From Reticulascus tulasneorum (taxonomy: Eukaryota > Ascomycota > Sordariomycetes > Glomerellales > Reticulascaceae), in the NCBI GenBank assembly GCA_001557505.1, contig LSAX01000007.1, positions 496,001 to 560,000 of the forward strand: a stretch of DNA of 64,000 bases, in the 5' to 3' direction. The notes under the pieces are model-generated. The model was not told the DNA's origin. It made no database searches and worked only from the letters and a program-made list of their open reading frames with translations. Shown here one piece after another: positions 1 to 12,119 of this stretch (its first letter is position 1; the number at the start of each line of letters is the position of its first letter). Made by a program: the position numbers and the translations under genes.

Positions 1-681
1 CAGTTTCCGCCTCCGTCTCTTTTCTTCTCTCCGCCCTCCGAACCGTCCGTTCAACTTTTCCCACCCGCTTTTCCACATCTGCTACGAACTGGGACGTACC
101 AAGGACCCCAGTTTCGTACCACGTTCTAAGGACTTCTTCACTGCGTGCTCGAAGCTCGGCCATCTCGGCCGCCTGTGCTATTTGCGTCGCTTCAATGCCT
201 CGCATCTTCGGAGCCAGTGCCGCAAGTGCTGCGCACTGAGCAGGATCGGGGATGGCGAAATCGGACACGGATCTGAGCGACGCAGCCGTGGCTGGGAAGG
301 ACGCCGCCGATGCTATCACCGTTGCTTGAATTGCTTCGGGGAAGAGATCGATGGGAGCCTGTGAGGGAGGTGGTGGCTGGAATAGAGATGGATGCGTTAT
401 ATCTGCGAGATAGTTAGTAGGAAGCAAAAACAATCCAACTGAGGGCCAGCGAACTCCGAGCTGGCATACGTACAAATCTTCATGAGCTCGCCATAAACGC
501 GAAAATCCGAGAGAAGTGCTCTGAATCGTCTCTCGAGATTCGCTAAGACTTCGCTCGCAGACTCGGAGTGTGATGCCAGAGGAGACACCGATGGCCCATA
601 GAGCAGGTGCTCCACGCGAAGCAGGCGCGACTCTAATAAATAGAGCGTCGACAGAGATGTGCTGTCAATGGTCGATTCCAT
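1..681 (-). CDS. ro-10: Dynactin p24-type subunit, RO-10 family (partial, cut by left edge)
   Basis: Predicted small coiled-coil subunit of dynactin, the activator of cytoplasmic dynein; in Neurospora the homologous ropy gene ro-10 is needed for nuclear distribution. Translation on the minus strand starts at 681 and opens with a leucine-rich stretch ending in RVEHLLYG, which resembles the N-terminus of this family. One intron (403-473, GT..AG, with a CTAAC branch point) follows residue 69. The second exon contains RTWYETGVLG and a charged heptad-like region (DVEKRVGKVERTVRRAERR) that would form the coiled coil. The reading frame is still open at position 1, so the C-terminus lies outside the window. 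It shares a 705-bp upstream region with the divergent amino-acid transporter gene. The family call rests on remembered similarity. Confidence 0.8.
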
Positions 682-1386
682 TGTGTTGGGTATTAAACCG
701 CAACGGTTCTTCAGGTCTTCAAGCTGAGGAATTGAGGTGATAGATTAATTCGGCTGCTGAGGAATTCCCGGCTCACCTCCACTTGCTATCGCCCTGAGGA
801 ACTTGTAGATCTGATCATGGATGGAAGTTACCAGGTACGACAACATTTGGAGGTGGGATGAGGGTTCTTGACCACCACTTTACCTACATACAGCAAGGCT
901 GGGTGGCTAGGTACCTTAGGGGGGTACACCTGTCCAATCGCGAAGGATTCTGGGAAGAGAATGGTGGCGGTGCGATGATTCCCGGCCGCTAACCGCTGCC
1001 AAGCAATGGTGCCTGGTTTTTGTGCCTCGTGGCAGTTGCAAAACGAGCTCCAATTTTCGCTCAATCTGACCACATTCCATCGCCCTCGCACAAAAGACAC
1101 CAGCTGTTGGGGGAGAGACGCATTCCTGACAAGCGATATTTCGAATTTATTTTCCTTTTTGAATATACGACCAGAGCGACCCGTACGGGCTTCAATCTTA
1201 AGGGGGATCAACGACTAATGCGCTGGGTAGAGGCATCACGAAGTGGTTGCGCAAAGCACGTCATACTGCCTTGGACGGCAGCGGTCGCACCGTGACATTG
1301 CTCCCCTCAAGTAACACGACCTTGTACGACTCGCTGCTACTGAGGACGCCCTTGTCTGTGTCGAGGTAGCAAGGGACGTGTCGGAC
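682..1386. promoter_or_regulatory. Divergent intergenic region between ro-10 and the AVT transporter
   Basis: About 705 bp between two outward-facing start codons. It must hold both promoters. Short open frames on both strands lack family features and look like chance. I see no RNA gene or repeat. Confidence 0.5.
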
Positions 1387-3235
1387 ATGACGAATTATTC
1401 TAGCATTACTGATGGAAACGCATCTGGGAGCGGAAACACCGGAGAGATGGCACGGTGAGGCACCCGTTGGACTTCTGCATGGCTACAAGGACGGTGGCTA
1501 ATTGATGCTTGTATGACTAGGCGACGGAGACGGACACAAAAAGATGGCGGCGGCCAGGCCTCCATGCCGAGCAGCATCATCAATCTGCTCAACACCAGTA
1601 CGTTCCTCACTCCGAGCACGACACAGCGACAGCGACTAACCGGCTGCTGCAGTTGTTGGCGCGGGCACTCTGGCTATGCCATCAGTGATGTCCAAGATGG
1701 GAATAGTGGCTGGTGTTTTTCTAATACTCTGGTCGGGGCTTACGGCTGCCTTCGGCCTCTATCTACAATCTCGATGCGCGAGATACCTCGACCGGGGATC
1801 CTCGTCCTTCTTCGCGCTCTCCCAGATCACATACCCCAATGCGGCTCTTATCTTTGACACTGCCATTGCTATCAAGTGCTTTGGCGTTGGTGTTTCATAC
1901 TTGATCATCATTGGGGATCTGATGCCGGGCGTCATGCTTGGATTCAACAGTAATATCGGCGACGTCTACCCGTTCTTCGTGGATCGCAGTTTTTGGATCA
2001 CAGCCTTTATGCTTCTTGTGATTCCACTGAGCTTTCTGAAGAGGCTAGATTCCCTCAAGTACACGAGTCTTGTTGCCTTGGTCTCCATTGGATACCTTAT
2101 TGTTCTGGTCGTCTATCACTTTGCTGCCGACCCAATAACCGACAGAGGGGATCTTCGGGTTGTAAGACCAGAGAGCACCATCGCTCTTTTGAGCGCTCTA
2201 CCTGTTGTTGTATTTGCTTACACGTGCCATCAAAACGTATGAATGACACAGCCCTCCTCTCCTTTAGCTATTACTAATATATCCGCAGATGTTCTCAATT
2301 CTCAACGAGATTAAAGACAACTCGCCTGCCAGGTAGGACATATCCTGAAGAGCTTTATTCCCGCATACTAACTCGCAAACAGTGTCGTCGGAGTTGTAGG
2401 CTCGAGTATCGGCACCGCCGCCTCCATCTACATCCTAGTGGCCATTACGGGCTACTTTACCTTTGGCAATGCCGTCAAAGGCAACATCGTTATGATGTGT
2501 AAGCCAATCGATCCCAATATGATATTGTATAGCTTACTAAACCTAATTCTAGATATCCCATCAGTCGCTTCCACAATCGGCAAGGCTGCCATCGTAGTTC
2601 TAGTTACTTTTTCTATCCCCCTTCAGGTTCACCCATGTCGAGCATCCCTCGATGCCATTTCGAAGTGGCGGCCCAATCGCTCACAGGCAGGCAGTGGCCG
2701 CTCTGCATCTCCTGGTGGCCGTCCCTTGCTGAACCCATCCGCAGCCGCAACTCGTTCAGACCACGGGCCTACCGGCTCAATGGGAGAAACGCGTTTCGCG
2801 CTCCTGACGACACTTATCCTGATACTCAGCTACATTGTCGCTCTATCTGTGAAGAGTCTCGACACCATGCTGGCATATGTAGGCAGCACAGGTTCTACCA
2901 GCATCAGCTTCATTCTCCCTGGTTTATTCTTCTACAAGATAAGCCATCCAGACAGCATCCATCACCAGCGTCTGATGAAGGAAGATGATGACGCCCTAGA
3001 CTCTGGGAGTTCGGACATCGAGGACAATGCAGGACTCGCTGGCAGCGGTGCCGAAGCTGGCAGTGCGTCCAGGACCGCGGGCACAACTTGGAGGTGGCGC
3101 CGGAAGTGGAGATGGGACTTGGAGCATATTGACCACGGGATATTGCGGAAGATGGCGTTGGCGTTGGCCATTTACGGTCTTTGCGTCATGATTGTATGCT
3201 TGACGATGAACTCGGTCAAATCGGCGTCCCACTGA
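1387..3235 (+). CDS. Vacuolar amino acid transporter, AVT family (Aa_trans)
   Basis: Multi-pass amino acid permease of the AAAP/SLC38-like family, expected in the vacuolar membrane and moving neutral amino acids by proton exchange. Six exons: 1387-1454, 1521-1597, 1653-2236, 2289-2332, 2383-2498, 2553-3235, giving 523 aa. The start at 1387 was chosen because the two short first introns (66 and 55 nt) then keep phase exactly. This gives a short polar N-terminus followed by the family motif IINLLNTIVGAGTLAMPS across exons 2-3. Later hallmarks are YLIIIGDLMPG and VFAYTCHQNMFSI, with about eleven hydrophobic segments. A long hydrophilic insertion of roughly 80 residues lies between late membrane helices and is rich in Asp, Ser and Gly, as in fungal Avt proteins. 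The exact substrate cannot be told from sequence. Confidence 0.88.
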
Positions 3236-3880
3236 GGTACGATGTCGTCTGACGAAGATGGAGCTGTGTATCTGTGATGGGAGGAGAACAAGATGCCGTG
3301 GACGGTGACAAGAGATGGAAATGCATGGGTATTGGGCAGGATTGAATAATCCAGGCGGCATTGATGGGCGTTTTCAGCGGTTCTTGTTTTAATTACACTT
3401 ACCCAGGCTTGGCTTGCAATTGGCGTCCGCAGCATTGTTGGGAACCGGGAATTGGAAAAATCGGTATATAAGTTCAATGCATTATCATTCTACCCAACCT
3501 TCCAGTCTATCTCTCGCCAGCCGGGATTGCGAATGAGCGACGAAATGTAGAATACATCGCGAGAAAGATGCAGTTCTTGGGCCATTTGCTCCATGTTAAT
3601 CGCAGGGCCTTGACGGCCGCACATAGGTTGATGGGTGGCCACAGCTGCTCTTGTGCTCTTGTGATCCTGTATGCGCAAAATCAAATATCAATCCAATTGG
3701 ATCCGGTATGCTGACCACTTTGATCACTCAGGGCTCGCCTCTTAATGAACCACTCTTCAGGTCGCCCACACACGCCGCAAGCTGACGCCCTGCCATTTTA
3801 GATGGTTTCCTGTACATTGAACGCCCCCCGGATGCTTTATTCACTCCCAATATGATACATAGACCCCGAGCGGAGTGCAG
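3236..3880. other. Convergent intergenic region
   Basis: 645 bp between the stop of the transporter and the stop of the bS16m gene, presumably both 3' UTRs and terminators. A 64-codon minus-strand frame at 3490-3684 has no recognisable features. Nothing else seen. Confidence 0.5.
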
Positions 3881-4417
3881 TTATGTCGCCTTCTCCGCCG
3901 CGGCCTCTGCACCTGTTTCTACAGCTTGCGGAAGATGCTTCATAGATTTGTGCGCAGACAAGGGATTGAATACCCCGTCAGGGCTGTATCTTGGTTCGAG
4001 TAGACCAACCTAGAAGAGACGGTCAGTACAGGCCCATTTTCAGAGGTTAAGCAAGCTCCACCAAGTGGAATATGAACCTACCATTGAGAGCAACCTCCAT
4101 GCAGGCTCACTAGGCTGTGCCCCAACACCAATCCAGTACCGCGCCCTCAGGATATCGAGCTGTATGTCTTTGTGTGGTTTCGCTTTCTCGTCGTAAGGGT
4201 TCGGCTTGGGCTTGGGGTCGTAGGTGCCTATTACTTCGAGTGGCTTGCTGTTTCTTGCCGTCCTGGATCTGAAGTCAGTTTTTTTCCTTAGGGAGCGCGG
4301 ATGGGAGGGGACAGGGCGAGGCGAGCAATTGAAGACGTACCTCGCGTGCGCTACAACAATGTTGTAGAAAGGGAAATTCTTACGCCCGAAACGGGCCAGT
4401 CGTATCCGGAGTACCAT
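3881..4417 (-). CDS. mrps16: Mitochondrial small ribosomal subunit protein bS16m
   Basis: Homologue of bacterial ribosomal protein S16, a component of the mitochondrial small subunit. Three exons on the minus strand: 4417-4341, 4268-4082, 4009-3881, with two 72-nt introns, giving 130 aa. The start at 4417 was chosen because the bS16 core begins there (MVLRIRLARFGRKNFPFYN); an in-frame ATG 17 codons upstream at 4468 would add a Ser-rich extension. The core continues with the conserved EVIGTYDPKP segment and the ILRARYWIGVGAQPSEPAWRLL helix. A lower-complexity Ala/Glu/Lys tail ends the protein. It is divergent from the NAD(P)HX epimerase gene; the two share about 400 bp of promoter. Length and motifs are normal for a fungal mitochondrial S16. 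Confidence 0.92.
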
Positions 4418-4814
4418 CTTGATAGATGCGGACGGGGGGGAATGCGACCCAGCTCTCTGATCAGCCACGGCTTCGCGATCTCGTGAGCTTGTAGTGGTAG
4501 ATGTCCATGGCTCAGGTCCACTACACTCCTAGGTACCTTAACAATTTTTCCCGGGGCCGGCGCTCGAGTTTCCCCGCTCCAGCCAATCAGCGGCGTTTTG
4601 CAGTCATTCACCAGTCAGGTAGGGGAACTCAAAGCATGGGGGAGGGTGAGCGCTGGACATCCCATAGGGTGACGCCGCCGTGTGATGTCAGTTCGCCTTC
4701 CTACCCCAGCGCGGAACTTATTTGAATGAGACAGAGACCCGCCGTTTCATTGTTCCTAACATCTTTCGCTCACCTTTTCCACTAATTCGAATAAACTTGA
4801 TCCAGTGCCACATA
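4418..4814. promoter_or_regulatory. Shared divergent promoter of mrps16 and the NAD(P)HX epimerase gene
   Basis: 397 bp separate the two opposed start codons. The sequence includes an ATTGG/CCAAT-type box near 4581 (agccaatcagcg) and GC-rich stretches, as in fungal housekeeping promoters. No RNA gene seen. Confidence 0.45.
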
Positions 4815-6286
4815 ATGGCACTAAAGGTACCCGCTGCTTGCATCCCCTGACTTGTAGTGATTTGCGCGGCAAAGACTAATTCCGAGTGTCTTTATTACCT
4901 ACCAGACTCTCACTGCGAAGGCAGCTACTGCTCTGGACAAGGACCTCATGAGCACCGGTGCTTTCTCCATTGACCAGCTGATGGAACTCGCTGGTCTCTC
5001 TGTTTCACAAGCAGGTTTGTTGACTTCCCGGCCTTTCCCATCCTCATCCTCATCCTCAACATCAACATCCGGGCCCCCCTCCTGAACCAGTGTTCCCCTT
5101 TCCCCAGTATATTCTCTGAACCCCTCATTCCCACGAAACCAATCTAATCAATGCTTCAGTCTACCGAGTTCACCATCCGAGTAAGGGGTTGAATATTCTC
5201 GTTGCCTGCGGTCCTGGGAACAACGGTTAGTTCATGTCATGATGGAATTGCGATTTCTCAACTTACCAGACTCAGGGGGCGACGGCCTCGTTGCCGCTCG
5301 CCATCTTTGGCATTATGGCTATAAACCAGCGATCTACTACCCCAAGCGGAGTAAAAATGAGCTGTATCAGGTAGGCACATCTTTTGACAGACAGTTTTTC
5401 GTTCTGAGCATATCGTTCCATATCCCCATAAATCCAAGAAAATTTTCCTGGCTGTTTGTTGCTCAGCACGTGCAGACGAACCAAGTGGGCTTTTGTCGAT
5501 ATCATATCATATGATTCTATTTGCTATCTCAAGCATCCGCACCTGCTCTGCCGGTTCCCATCACCTAAACGCAGGTACTGTAGAGCACCGAACACTCTCT
5601 CTTTCTGGTCTTTTTTCCAAAGAAAATGGTGGTAATATCGTGTATATTTATTGCCTCTTACGCCAAAAAATGGAAAAACTCCCCCAAATCACAGAACCGC
5701 TAGGGAACGTTTCCAGGTGGAACTTCGCTTATTGTTTTCGTAGCGGTTGGCGAGGCAATTGGAAGATCTGGAAATCCCTTTCGTAGAGGACTTCCCGGCG
5801 GCCCTGGAGTCAACGGATCATGTTGTGGACGCCATTTTCGGTTTGTTCCCTCGATTCCTTTCTCAACTGTGTCGCAGCCCTAATTCCGTCTCCCAGGGTT
5901 CAGCTTTTCAGGGGAAGTTCGCGAACCATTTCCTGCTGTCATTCGGGCTCTCGAAGAGACCAAAGTGCCCGTGACTTCGGTCGATGCTCCGTCATCTTGG
6001 AATATTGAAGATGGCCCACCAAAATCTGGACTGGGTAGCTCTTTCAATCCTGCTGTTCTCGTCAGTTTGACAGCACCTAAACCGTTGACAAAATTTTTCA
6101 AAGGACGCCACTTCGTTGGCGGAAGGTGCGCACCTCGTCGGCCGTTGTAATCTGCAGCAGAGCCTCGCTGATGTACTGAACAGGTTTGTGTCTCCGGGAC
6201 TGGCAAAGAAGTATGGCCTAGACCTTCCCAAATACCCTGGGCTTGACCAAGTCGTTGAGGTAGACAACCAGGAGCAGAAACTCTGA
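4815..6286 (+). CDS. nnr1: NAD(P)HX epimerase (YjeF N-terminal family)
   Basis: Metabolite-repair enzyme that interconverts the R and S epimers of hydrated NADH/NADPH so that the partner dehydratase can restore the coenzyme. Seven exons: 4815-4826, 4906-5014, 5160-5225, 5276-5370, 5744-5840, 5897-6125, 6184-6286, giving 236 aa. The first exon carries only four codons. The nucleotide-binding motif GPGNNGGDG is at residues 58-66, and the conserved Asp of the SVDAPSSW motif is about residue 155. The protein ends with a [20 protein letters not shown] tail seen in fungal members. Intron 4 (5371-5743, 373 nt) is several times longer than the others, but the protein reads straight across it (NELYQ then RLARQLEDL). 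All phases agree, so the gene looks intact. Confidence 0.93.
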
Positions 6287-6364
6287 AGCTGTCGGGCTGG
6301 CGTAGGCGTCGAAGGTTTGGGGCTAGTTCCTAACAGTTCTGTTCTTTCTCTCGTTGGGTAGCCC

Positions 6365-6562
6365 CTATATGACTTGACAACCGCCAGTCCGACTGTTTGG
6401 GCAGACAGGACTAGGACAGACACCTTCACTCATGACCACAGAGACGGCGGCGATACCCTTAGGGCAGACCAGAACAGGAGGATGATATTCTTTGCAGAAT
6501 TCAACATAGACGAGGTATACTTTCCCGCAGACTGGGCAGTCAGCAGTGTGCTCAGTGCACAT
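6365..6562 (-). CDS. Small cysteine-rich protein, CPxC...CPSPxCPNS...GGC type
   Basis: Single-exon reading frame of 65 codons, starting with ATG-Cys at 6562 and stopping at 6365. It encodes ten cysteines in a regular layout: a CPVC pair near residue 9, single cysteines in EFCK and VCPKG, then the compact block CPSPVCPNSRTGGC close to the C-terminus. No signal peptide or membrane helix is visible, so the cysteines probably bind metal in the cytosol or nucleus and not form secreted disulfides. I have an impression of similar uncharacterised small proteins in other filamentous ascomycetes but cannot name a family. It is convergent with the epimerase gene, only 78 bp from its stop. An upstream exon within 6563-6863 is possible but not needed. 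Confidence 0.55.
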   Translation of the reverse strand: MCTEHTADCPVCGKVYLVYVEFCKEYHPPVLVCPKGIAAVSVVMSEGVCPSPVCPNSRTGGCQVI

Positions 6563-9500
6563 GAATACCGACTCGGAGGCTTCTCTTGATTCTCCAAGAA
6601 AATCCGAAGAAATTTGGGAAGGGGTGACTGCTGTGGACTATCGAAGGCGACATGGGCCTTTCTTTGCTGGTATGGTCAGGCTCCGAGAGGGAATAGACGG
6701 TGGTGGTAGTACTTGTGTGGGCGAATACGGTGCTGCTCCAGTATCCGTCATCCTGACCATGTGTGGCTGGTATGGTTAAGAGATGTGGCTTACCCATGGA
6801 ACCCTTGGAGGGAACTACCAATGGCAGTTGCGGAAGTGGACTGCTCCGCCACCAGATATCCACGTCCTCCGCTTGTTCGGAGCGTGTCTATCGACGAAAA
6901 CAGTGCCGTCACGGGGTCCTCGTGGCGAAACAGAGGTATTGTGACATGTAAAGGATGTTGGGCAACAGCAGGGGAATGGCGGAAGGGGGTACATTTCGAT
7001 ATTTCTACTCCGGCACGGTATGTCGTTTGGACATTTTCACACGTTCCCTTACCTTCTGTGGCTCTCGACGCACCGTCGGGCCAGGAGATGGAGTACCTAG
7101 GGTATACCAGGACTTGTCCCGGAGCAAAAGCTCCTCTCTGGCCCTGATAGGCTGTGGCGGCAGGCCGGCGCTTACGACTTGGTAATTGGATGGATGGGGC
7201 CGGAAACACCTCCGCTTTTTTCGAAAATCGCTTCGCAGCAGCTGGGAGACGTGCGACTGAATTTCCTCAATGGAACTTTGGCCTTTCATGGACATCGGAT
7301 TTTGACACAAGGGGCGCTTTCAATGCCCTCCATTATTTCCTGGCGTTGGCGATGTTGGCTCGTTTTTTTGAAGCCCTAAATTCGCGCCCGGGTGAGTTGA
7401 GCTGATGTCCAAGGGGGGTGAGGTGGACTCGGGAAATATAAACGGCGGATGACTGCCAGAGGGGGATGCCAACTGCCTGGACGTGGTAAATCCCCAGGGG
7501 AATTGCTCCAAGGCCTTAGGGGCTGCCGACTATACTTTATAGCGCCGAAGGTGGTGGTCAAGCTCCATTCAGAGCCCTCAGCTACCAAGCAAGCCCAACC
7601 TGTCCAAACCCGCTTGCCCTAAAACGAGGGTGTTACCAGAATGGACAGGCAGGGACAGCGGAGAGTGGAGTGGAGGTACCTACATATTGGGTAGCCGATC
7701 CTTCACTTCACGGGTGCAGTGACACACTCACCATAAACCCCCACCTCATCTTCGGGGAGGCTTGCGATTTTTTGTTTCTGGGATGGGCCGGTTTTTATTA
7801 GTGCCCTTCCTACCAGGCTGTTTCCCATCTTGTCCCCCAAAGCCGCTTCCGCGATTGCCTCGAAGCGAATGATATCCCAAGAGCCATTCGGCAATCGACG
7901 AACTACGCCCGCTGCATAGCTGGTCTTTGCATCATTATCAGGTGATGCTTGACTGGCCTATTTGTCAAGCGACGTAGGCAAGCAGGACGCGCTGGCACAT
8001 GCAAGTTGAAAAGACCCTCCCCCCCCCCCCCCCGGGAACCTATGTAGTATCACCCACCAACCAGGCTCGTGCCTGCGAGGCTTCCCTGCGACGCCGCCAC
8101 GCAGTATTGGCAACTGACCGCCGTCTGGTGCTTCTGTCGATTTAAAAGGACCTCCCGCATATGAAGATGGGGTTATGGTGATGCGGGTGCCTCCCCGGGG
8201 ACTAATGAGGTACCGAGTACCAGCGGCGAAGCAGCAAGGTCGAATGTACGCAACTTTGTGTTCACCAAAGCAGACCACATTCTGCTACGCCTAACGGCCC
8301 AGGTAAGGAAAAGAAAGGAATAATGATAAATAGCGCTGGTAACGGCTCCTGACGGGGCTCTTAGCCTGCCCTGCTACCCCTCATCCATCTTACGATCGCC
8401 TGTTTCCAGTCTCGAAGCGGTCGTTGCGAGCGACCTGGCCGGATATGATAGATTGGGCATGACACGACTCTACTGACTGCCCTCCGGCTTGTCGTGGAGT
8501 AGACGGCAAATTTCGCCATGGGAAGATTAGAAATCGATCCAGAGGTGTGATACGATGGCGCCTCGCAGCCCCCCTCCGACACTAAAAGATTGGACCACCC
8601 TTTATTTCTTTGGCCGTCGTCTTCTTTGTCATGGCTGATCGCTAGGCGAGGTTCTCCAGATGACGGTACGGAATCTGCTGATGACTCTTGACCAACGATT
8701 GACCGCACTGCACTGCCTAAGACGAGAGCGACACGAATCCCTTGGTTCTGGACGCTTTCGAAATCATTCCCTCTCTTCACGGGTTAGGGGAGCCTTATCA
8801 AACCTCGTCATCGACTGGCCACAATGACGAATTTTCTCGGGTTCTTCTCAAGGGCATAGAGGGGTTGCCTCCCGAACCGTCATATCTACGTGTCGCTTGA
8901 AAGGTAGTCCGATCACGCATCGTTTCGACTGATCAGCTGTTACTAGGGGGTAAAAGCCGCTAGTCAATGAACTGTACTCGTTGTCTGCTCACAAAGGTAT
9001 CATCGATGTTACAGCCAGGGACTATCGCAGAATTGAAAGAAAGCGGCAAAGGGACGGCTGGCATGATTATTAGGTATTCTAATGCAAAACTGGAAATTTT
9101 GAAAATAAAAATAAAATCCTTGAGTTTCCTGGCAAAAGTCCGGAGTCATTGGTCCTGTTGTTGTTGAAGACTGTCGTGATAGCATATATGCGGGCGTTGA
9201 CTTTTTATTTTAAGTTTTAAGAAACCCTCCCCCATTTCGGACCAATGATTAACTACTAGGAGCCATGCGGCAACCCGGGCGTGATGGAGGGTTAAAGACC
9301 AGATTCATCGGCGCCTCGGCCGTCCCCCCTGCCAATCTCACATCGACACTACGACGTTAAAAGAAAGAACTCTGCTTGCAGACGATACTACGCTAGCTTG
9401 GAGCCGGACAAGAAGGTCCAGAAAAAGGAACTGATGCACCAGTCGACTTTCTAATCTCGTCTCTGGCGTTGCCACCATTTCGTATAATGCCCGCATTACC

Positions 9501-12111
9501 CTCATGCAGGCATGGATGCATGATCAGAAATCAGATCAGCTGCTGCACCGGGGTTTTTTTTGTGCTTTTAAACTACATTACACAATCGTTCCTGATGGAT
9601 TTATGGACATGTACGATCGAAATCATCGCGCAAGGGTTTGGGCACCTGTCAAACTGGTTAAGATCAGGGTGACGTTTTTGAAGGGTGTGTCTTGCGAGAT
9701 CTTGCCCACGCCACATTGTGGCTTGCCGGAACACAATGAGGAACTCGAATATGCGGCCGAGCTCCTCCAAGTATGCAAATCAATCGCACCGGACCGCGAG
9801 GCCGGACGAGCCGCCCGGTTGTGAATTCCCACCAGCTTGCCTCCGCCACCCACTCCAGCTGCAGTGTTCGAACAGATACATATCACTGTTGCGGTAATCA
9901 ATTCGTGGTTCCTAATGAACGCACAGACATAGAACCCCATCAACTGGGTTCGCCAAACGCAGTATTAAGACACATTTTTGTCGCCATGTTGAATCTCACC
10001 GCTCGGCTTTTGTTCTGGAGCCCATGGATGTTTTTTTTTCGTGGCGGTTTTTCGCCATTTCTTGAGCCAGTATTTTCAGTTGCAAAGCCGTCCAATGTGA
10101 AAATGTCTATGTACCGGTTCCGTGACAACGATATGTACGGGGGATTTCTAATCGTAAGCACGGGGTGATGGATATCGGACGCCATTTATTTCGCGCAAGT
10201 TCTTCCAGAACTGGAATTGGGAGCGTCGGACAGATGCAATTTGTAATACACTTCCTCGTTTAGGACCATCCAAGCCCAAGCCTCCCGCCAAATGCCGCCC
10301 GGGTTAGGCTCGCGATGCAAGAACGCCACCGATCCCTCTTAGGCCGACTGCACCCTACCCCTCCCGCTATCTCATAGACACATACCTGCATCTTCGACCT
10401 TCTGACTCGTTCACGGGGTCGAACTTACATGCCGAGGGTAAGAATGTCGACTGAGTACTCATTGATCTGACAAGCTATTAGTTAATGAACATCCTGTAGA
10501 TACAGCGCCGGCACTACGTCAATCATAAAAGATGTAGCCATATCAGCCTGCCTCGTAGACGCGCGCCTCGATGTTTTGGAGCGTGTGCTGTTATGATCTC
10601 TATCACTTCCCTGAACCCGTGACCCATGGCCGGTCGAGCGAGAAGATCTCGCGTTTGATACGATTGTCTGTAGCTGATATGGTCGTCTTCTCGACGCCTT
10701 CGTGGATCTCAGGGTTTGCATAACTCGGGCCCGGAAGATATCGAGCGACGCCGAAGGGGGGACATTCGCATCCGTCGAGTCAAGTAAGGTCCTGTGGGAA
10801 GTCAAAACTGTACGGTAGCAGTACATGGAGGCCCCAGACATGTTGGTATGAGGACCAAACCCCCGGATTCGTTCGCGTGCTACGTTCGTGCAAGAAACGG
10901 CTCAAATGGAGACCGCCGACGAAGCAGCTACCCTCAACCTCATCCGTCCAAACCAGTCTAGAGTCGGACATCATCCTGCCACAAGAGATGCTCGCCTTCA
11001 ACTACCGCCTAGCGTCTGTGCCTCTGACCAAGACCCACCACATGCTGGAAGATATCCAACATACCCCATATAGCCGCCCCAGCAGAGCATTTGATGGATC
11101 TATCAAGAGAAAGTTTGAGTTGGTAAAACCCTCCAAGTGAACATGCGCGCACACACGATCTTACAATTTCGCCGGGGCCACGTCACGTTCATCTGTTCCG
11201 AGTCCATTGCTGGCTGCATACATGAGAAAATCTATCGCTAGACAACCAAGACCCAAAAATTTCGACTCCAAGAAAAATTGAGAAATTAAACCAGCAGAAT
11301 CATAGCACAATCATCCTGGCCTCGAACTTACCGTTGATGCATTCAGGTGATCAGACTCCACCTTATGTTTGACGGTACCGTTATTTCGTGGCTTGGTTTC
11401 CCACATTGAAGCACCAGGAGCACCAGGAGCACCAGAAGCCTGCATCACAGCTCAGAGGTTGGCTATCACCAAATCTTCACTACCAGAATCGCGCAGCCCA
11501 TATCCTTCTCTTAGCCTTTCTTTTAACTCAGCTACTAATCATATCATACTGACATACCCGGCTCTAGTCTCTTCCCAAGCAGCCGCTATCTGGGAGTATT
11601 CTTTTGGTTGCAGTGGGTTGAGGGTGGGGCTAAATCCTCTTGGCTTTGCGCGTCTGTAGAGTATCTATCTCGGCAGCGGAGCAATACTAATCTCACTCTC
11701 AATGAAACGTGGAGTATTTCTCGATGCTGGCACAAGAAAAATGCTCGATTCCTTGTGGCTTTGCGGCTATTCAAACTACACTTTGAGGTAGGGCAGTGGC
11801 AACGATGGAGGGCGTCACCATACCTTAACCCAGACAGCAGGTAGGTCGCCACTTTGTAAACAATAGCGCACGTTTTGGAGGGCTTTGGAGATTTCGCATT
11901 CGTTCGCCCAGACTGATTCGAGTGGGCTACAGTCAAGGCATTTGATGGCATGGGGGGTACACATCACGGTGCGCAGGTTCGAGGCTTTTTTCTTATAATC
12001 CTTGGGCAGACAGCTCTTACCTGCTTCAACGTTTATACTCTAAATTTTAGCGACGTGGCGACGGTTTGTAGGCGCCTAGTGAAGTAAAGCAGCTGGCTTG
12101 ACTCTATCACT
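6563..12111. other. Gene-poor stretch, left part
   Basis: About 5.5 kb with no gene I can defend. Open frames are short, in conflicting frames, and lack motifs. The best candidate is a plus-strand frame around 7098-7379 preceded by a possible splice acceptor at 7097; it is unrecognised. Simple features include a run of 15 C at 8019-8033 and a thrice-repeated 9-bp unit (gcaccagga and a variant) at about 11410-11436. No tRNA, rRNA or CRISPR array was seen. Confidence 0.5.
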
Positions 12112-12119
12112 CGTTCACC
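12112..12119. repeat. Left 8-bp target-site duplication (cgttcacc)
   Basis: The octamer cgttcacc directly abuts the left end of the inverted-repeat element and recurs in the same orientation at 12323-12330. An 8-bp duplication is typical of hAT-superfamily insertion. Confidence 0.8.

Noticed and set aside
828..1211. 127-codon minus-strand frame between ro-10 and the transporter gene
   Set aside because: Overlapped by open plus-strand frames, no domain features, and it sits where two promoters must be.
3490..3684. 64-codon minus-strand frame in a convergent intergenic region
   Set aside because: No motif and no splice partners; it lies between two 3' ends, so chance is the simpler explanation.
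7098..7379. Possible plus-strand exon (frame with QAGAYDLVIGWMGPE) after a CTAG acceptor
   Set aside because: The segment looks protein-like, but I could not find consistent upstream exons, a start, or a family. Overlapping frames on both strands are equally open.
8019..8033. Run of 15 cytosines
   Set aside because: A simple homopolymer; it could be a real slippage tract or a sequencing artefact and supports no function.
11977..11992. tRNA B-box-like sequence (ggttcgaggc) followed by a T run
   Set aside because: No acceptor stem can form after it and no A-box or anticodon arm lies at the right distance upstream.
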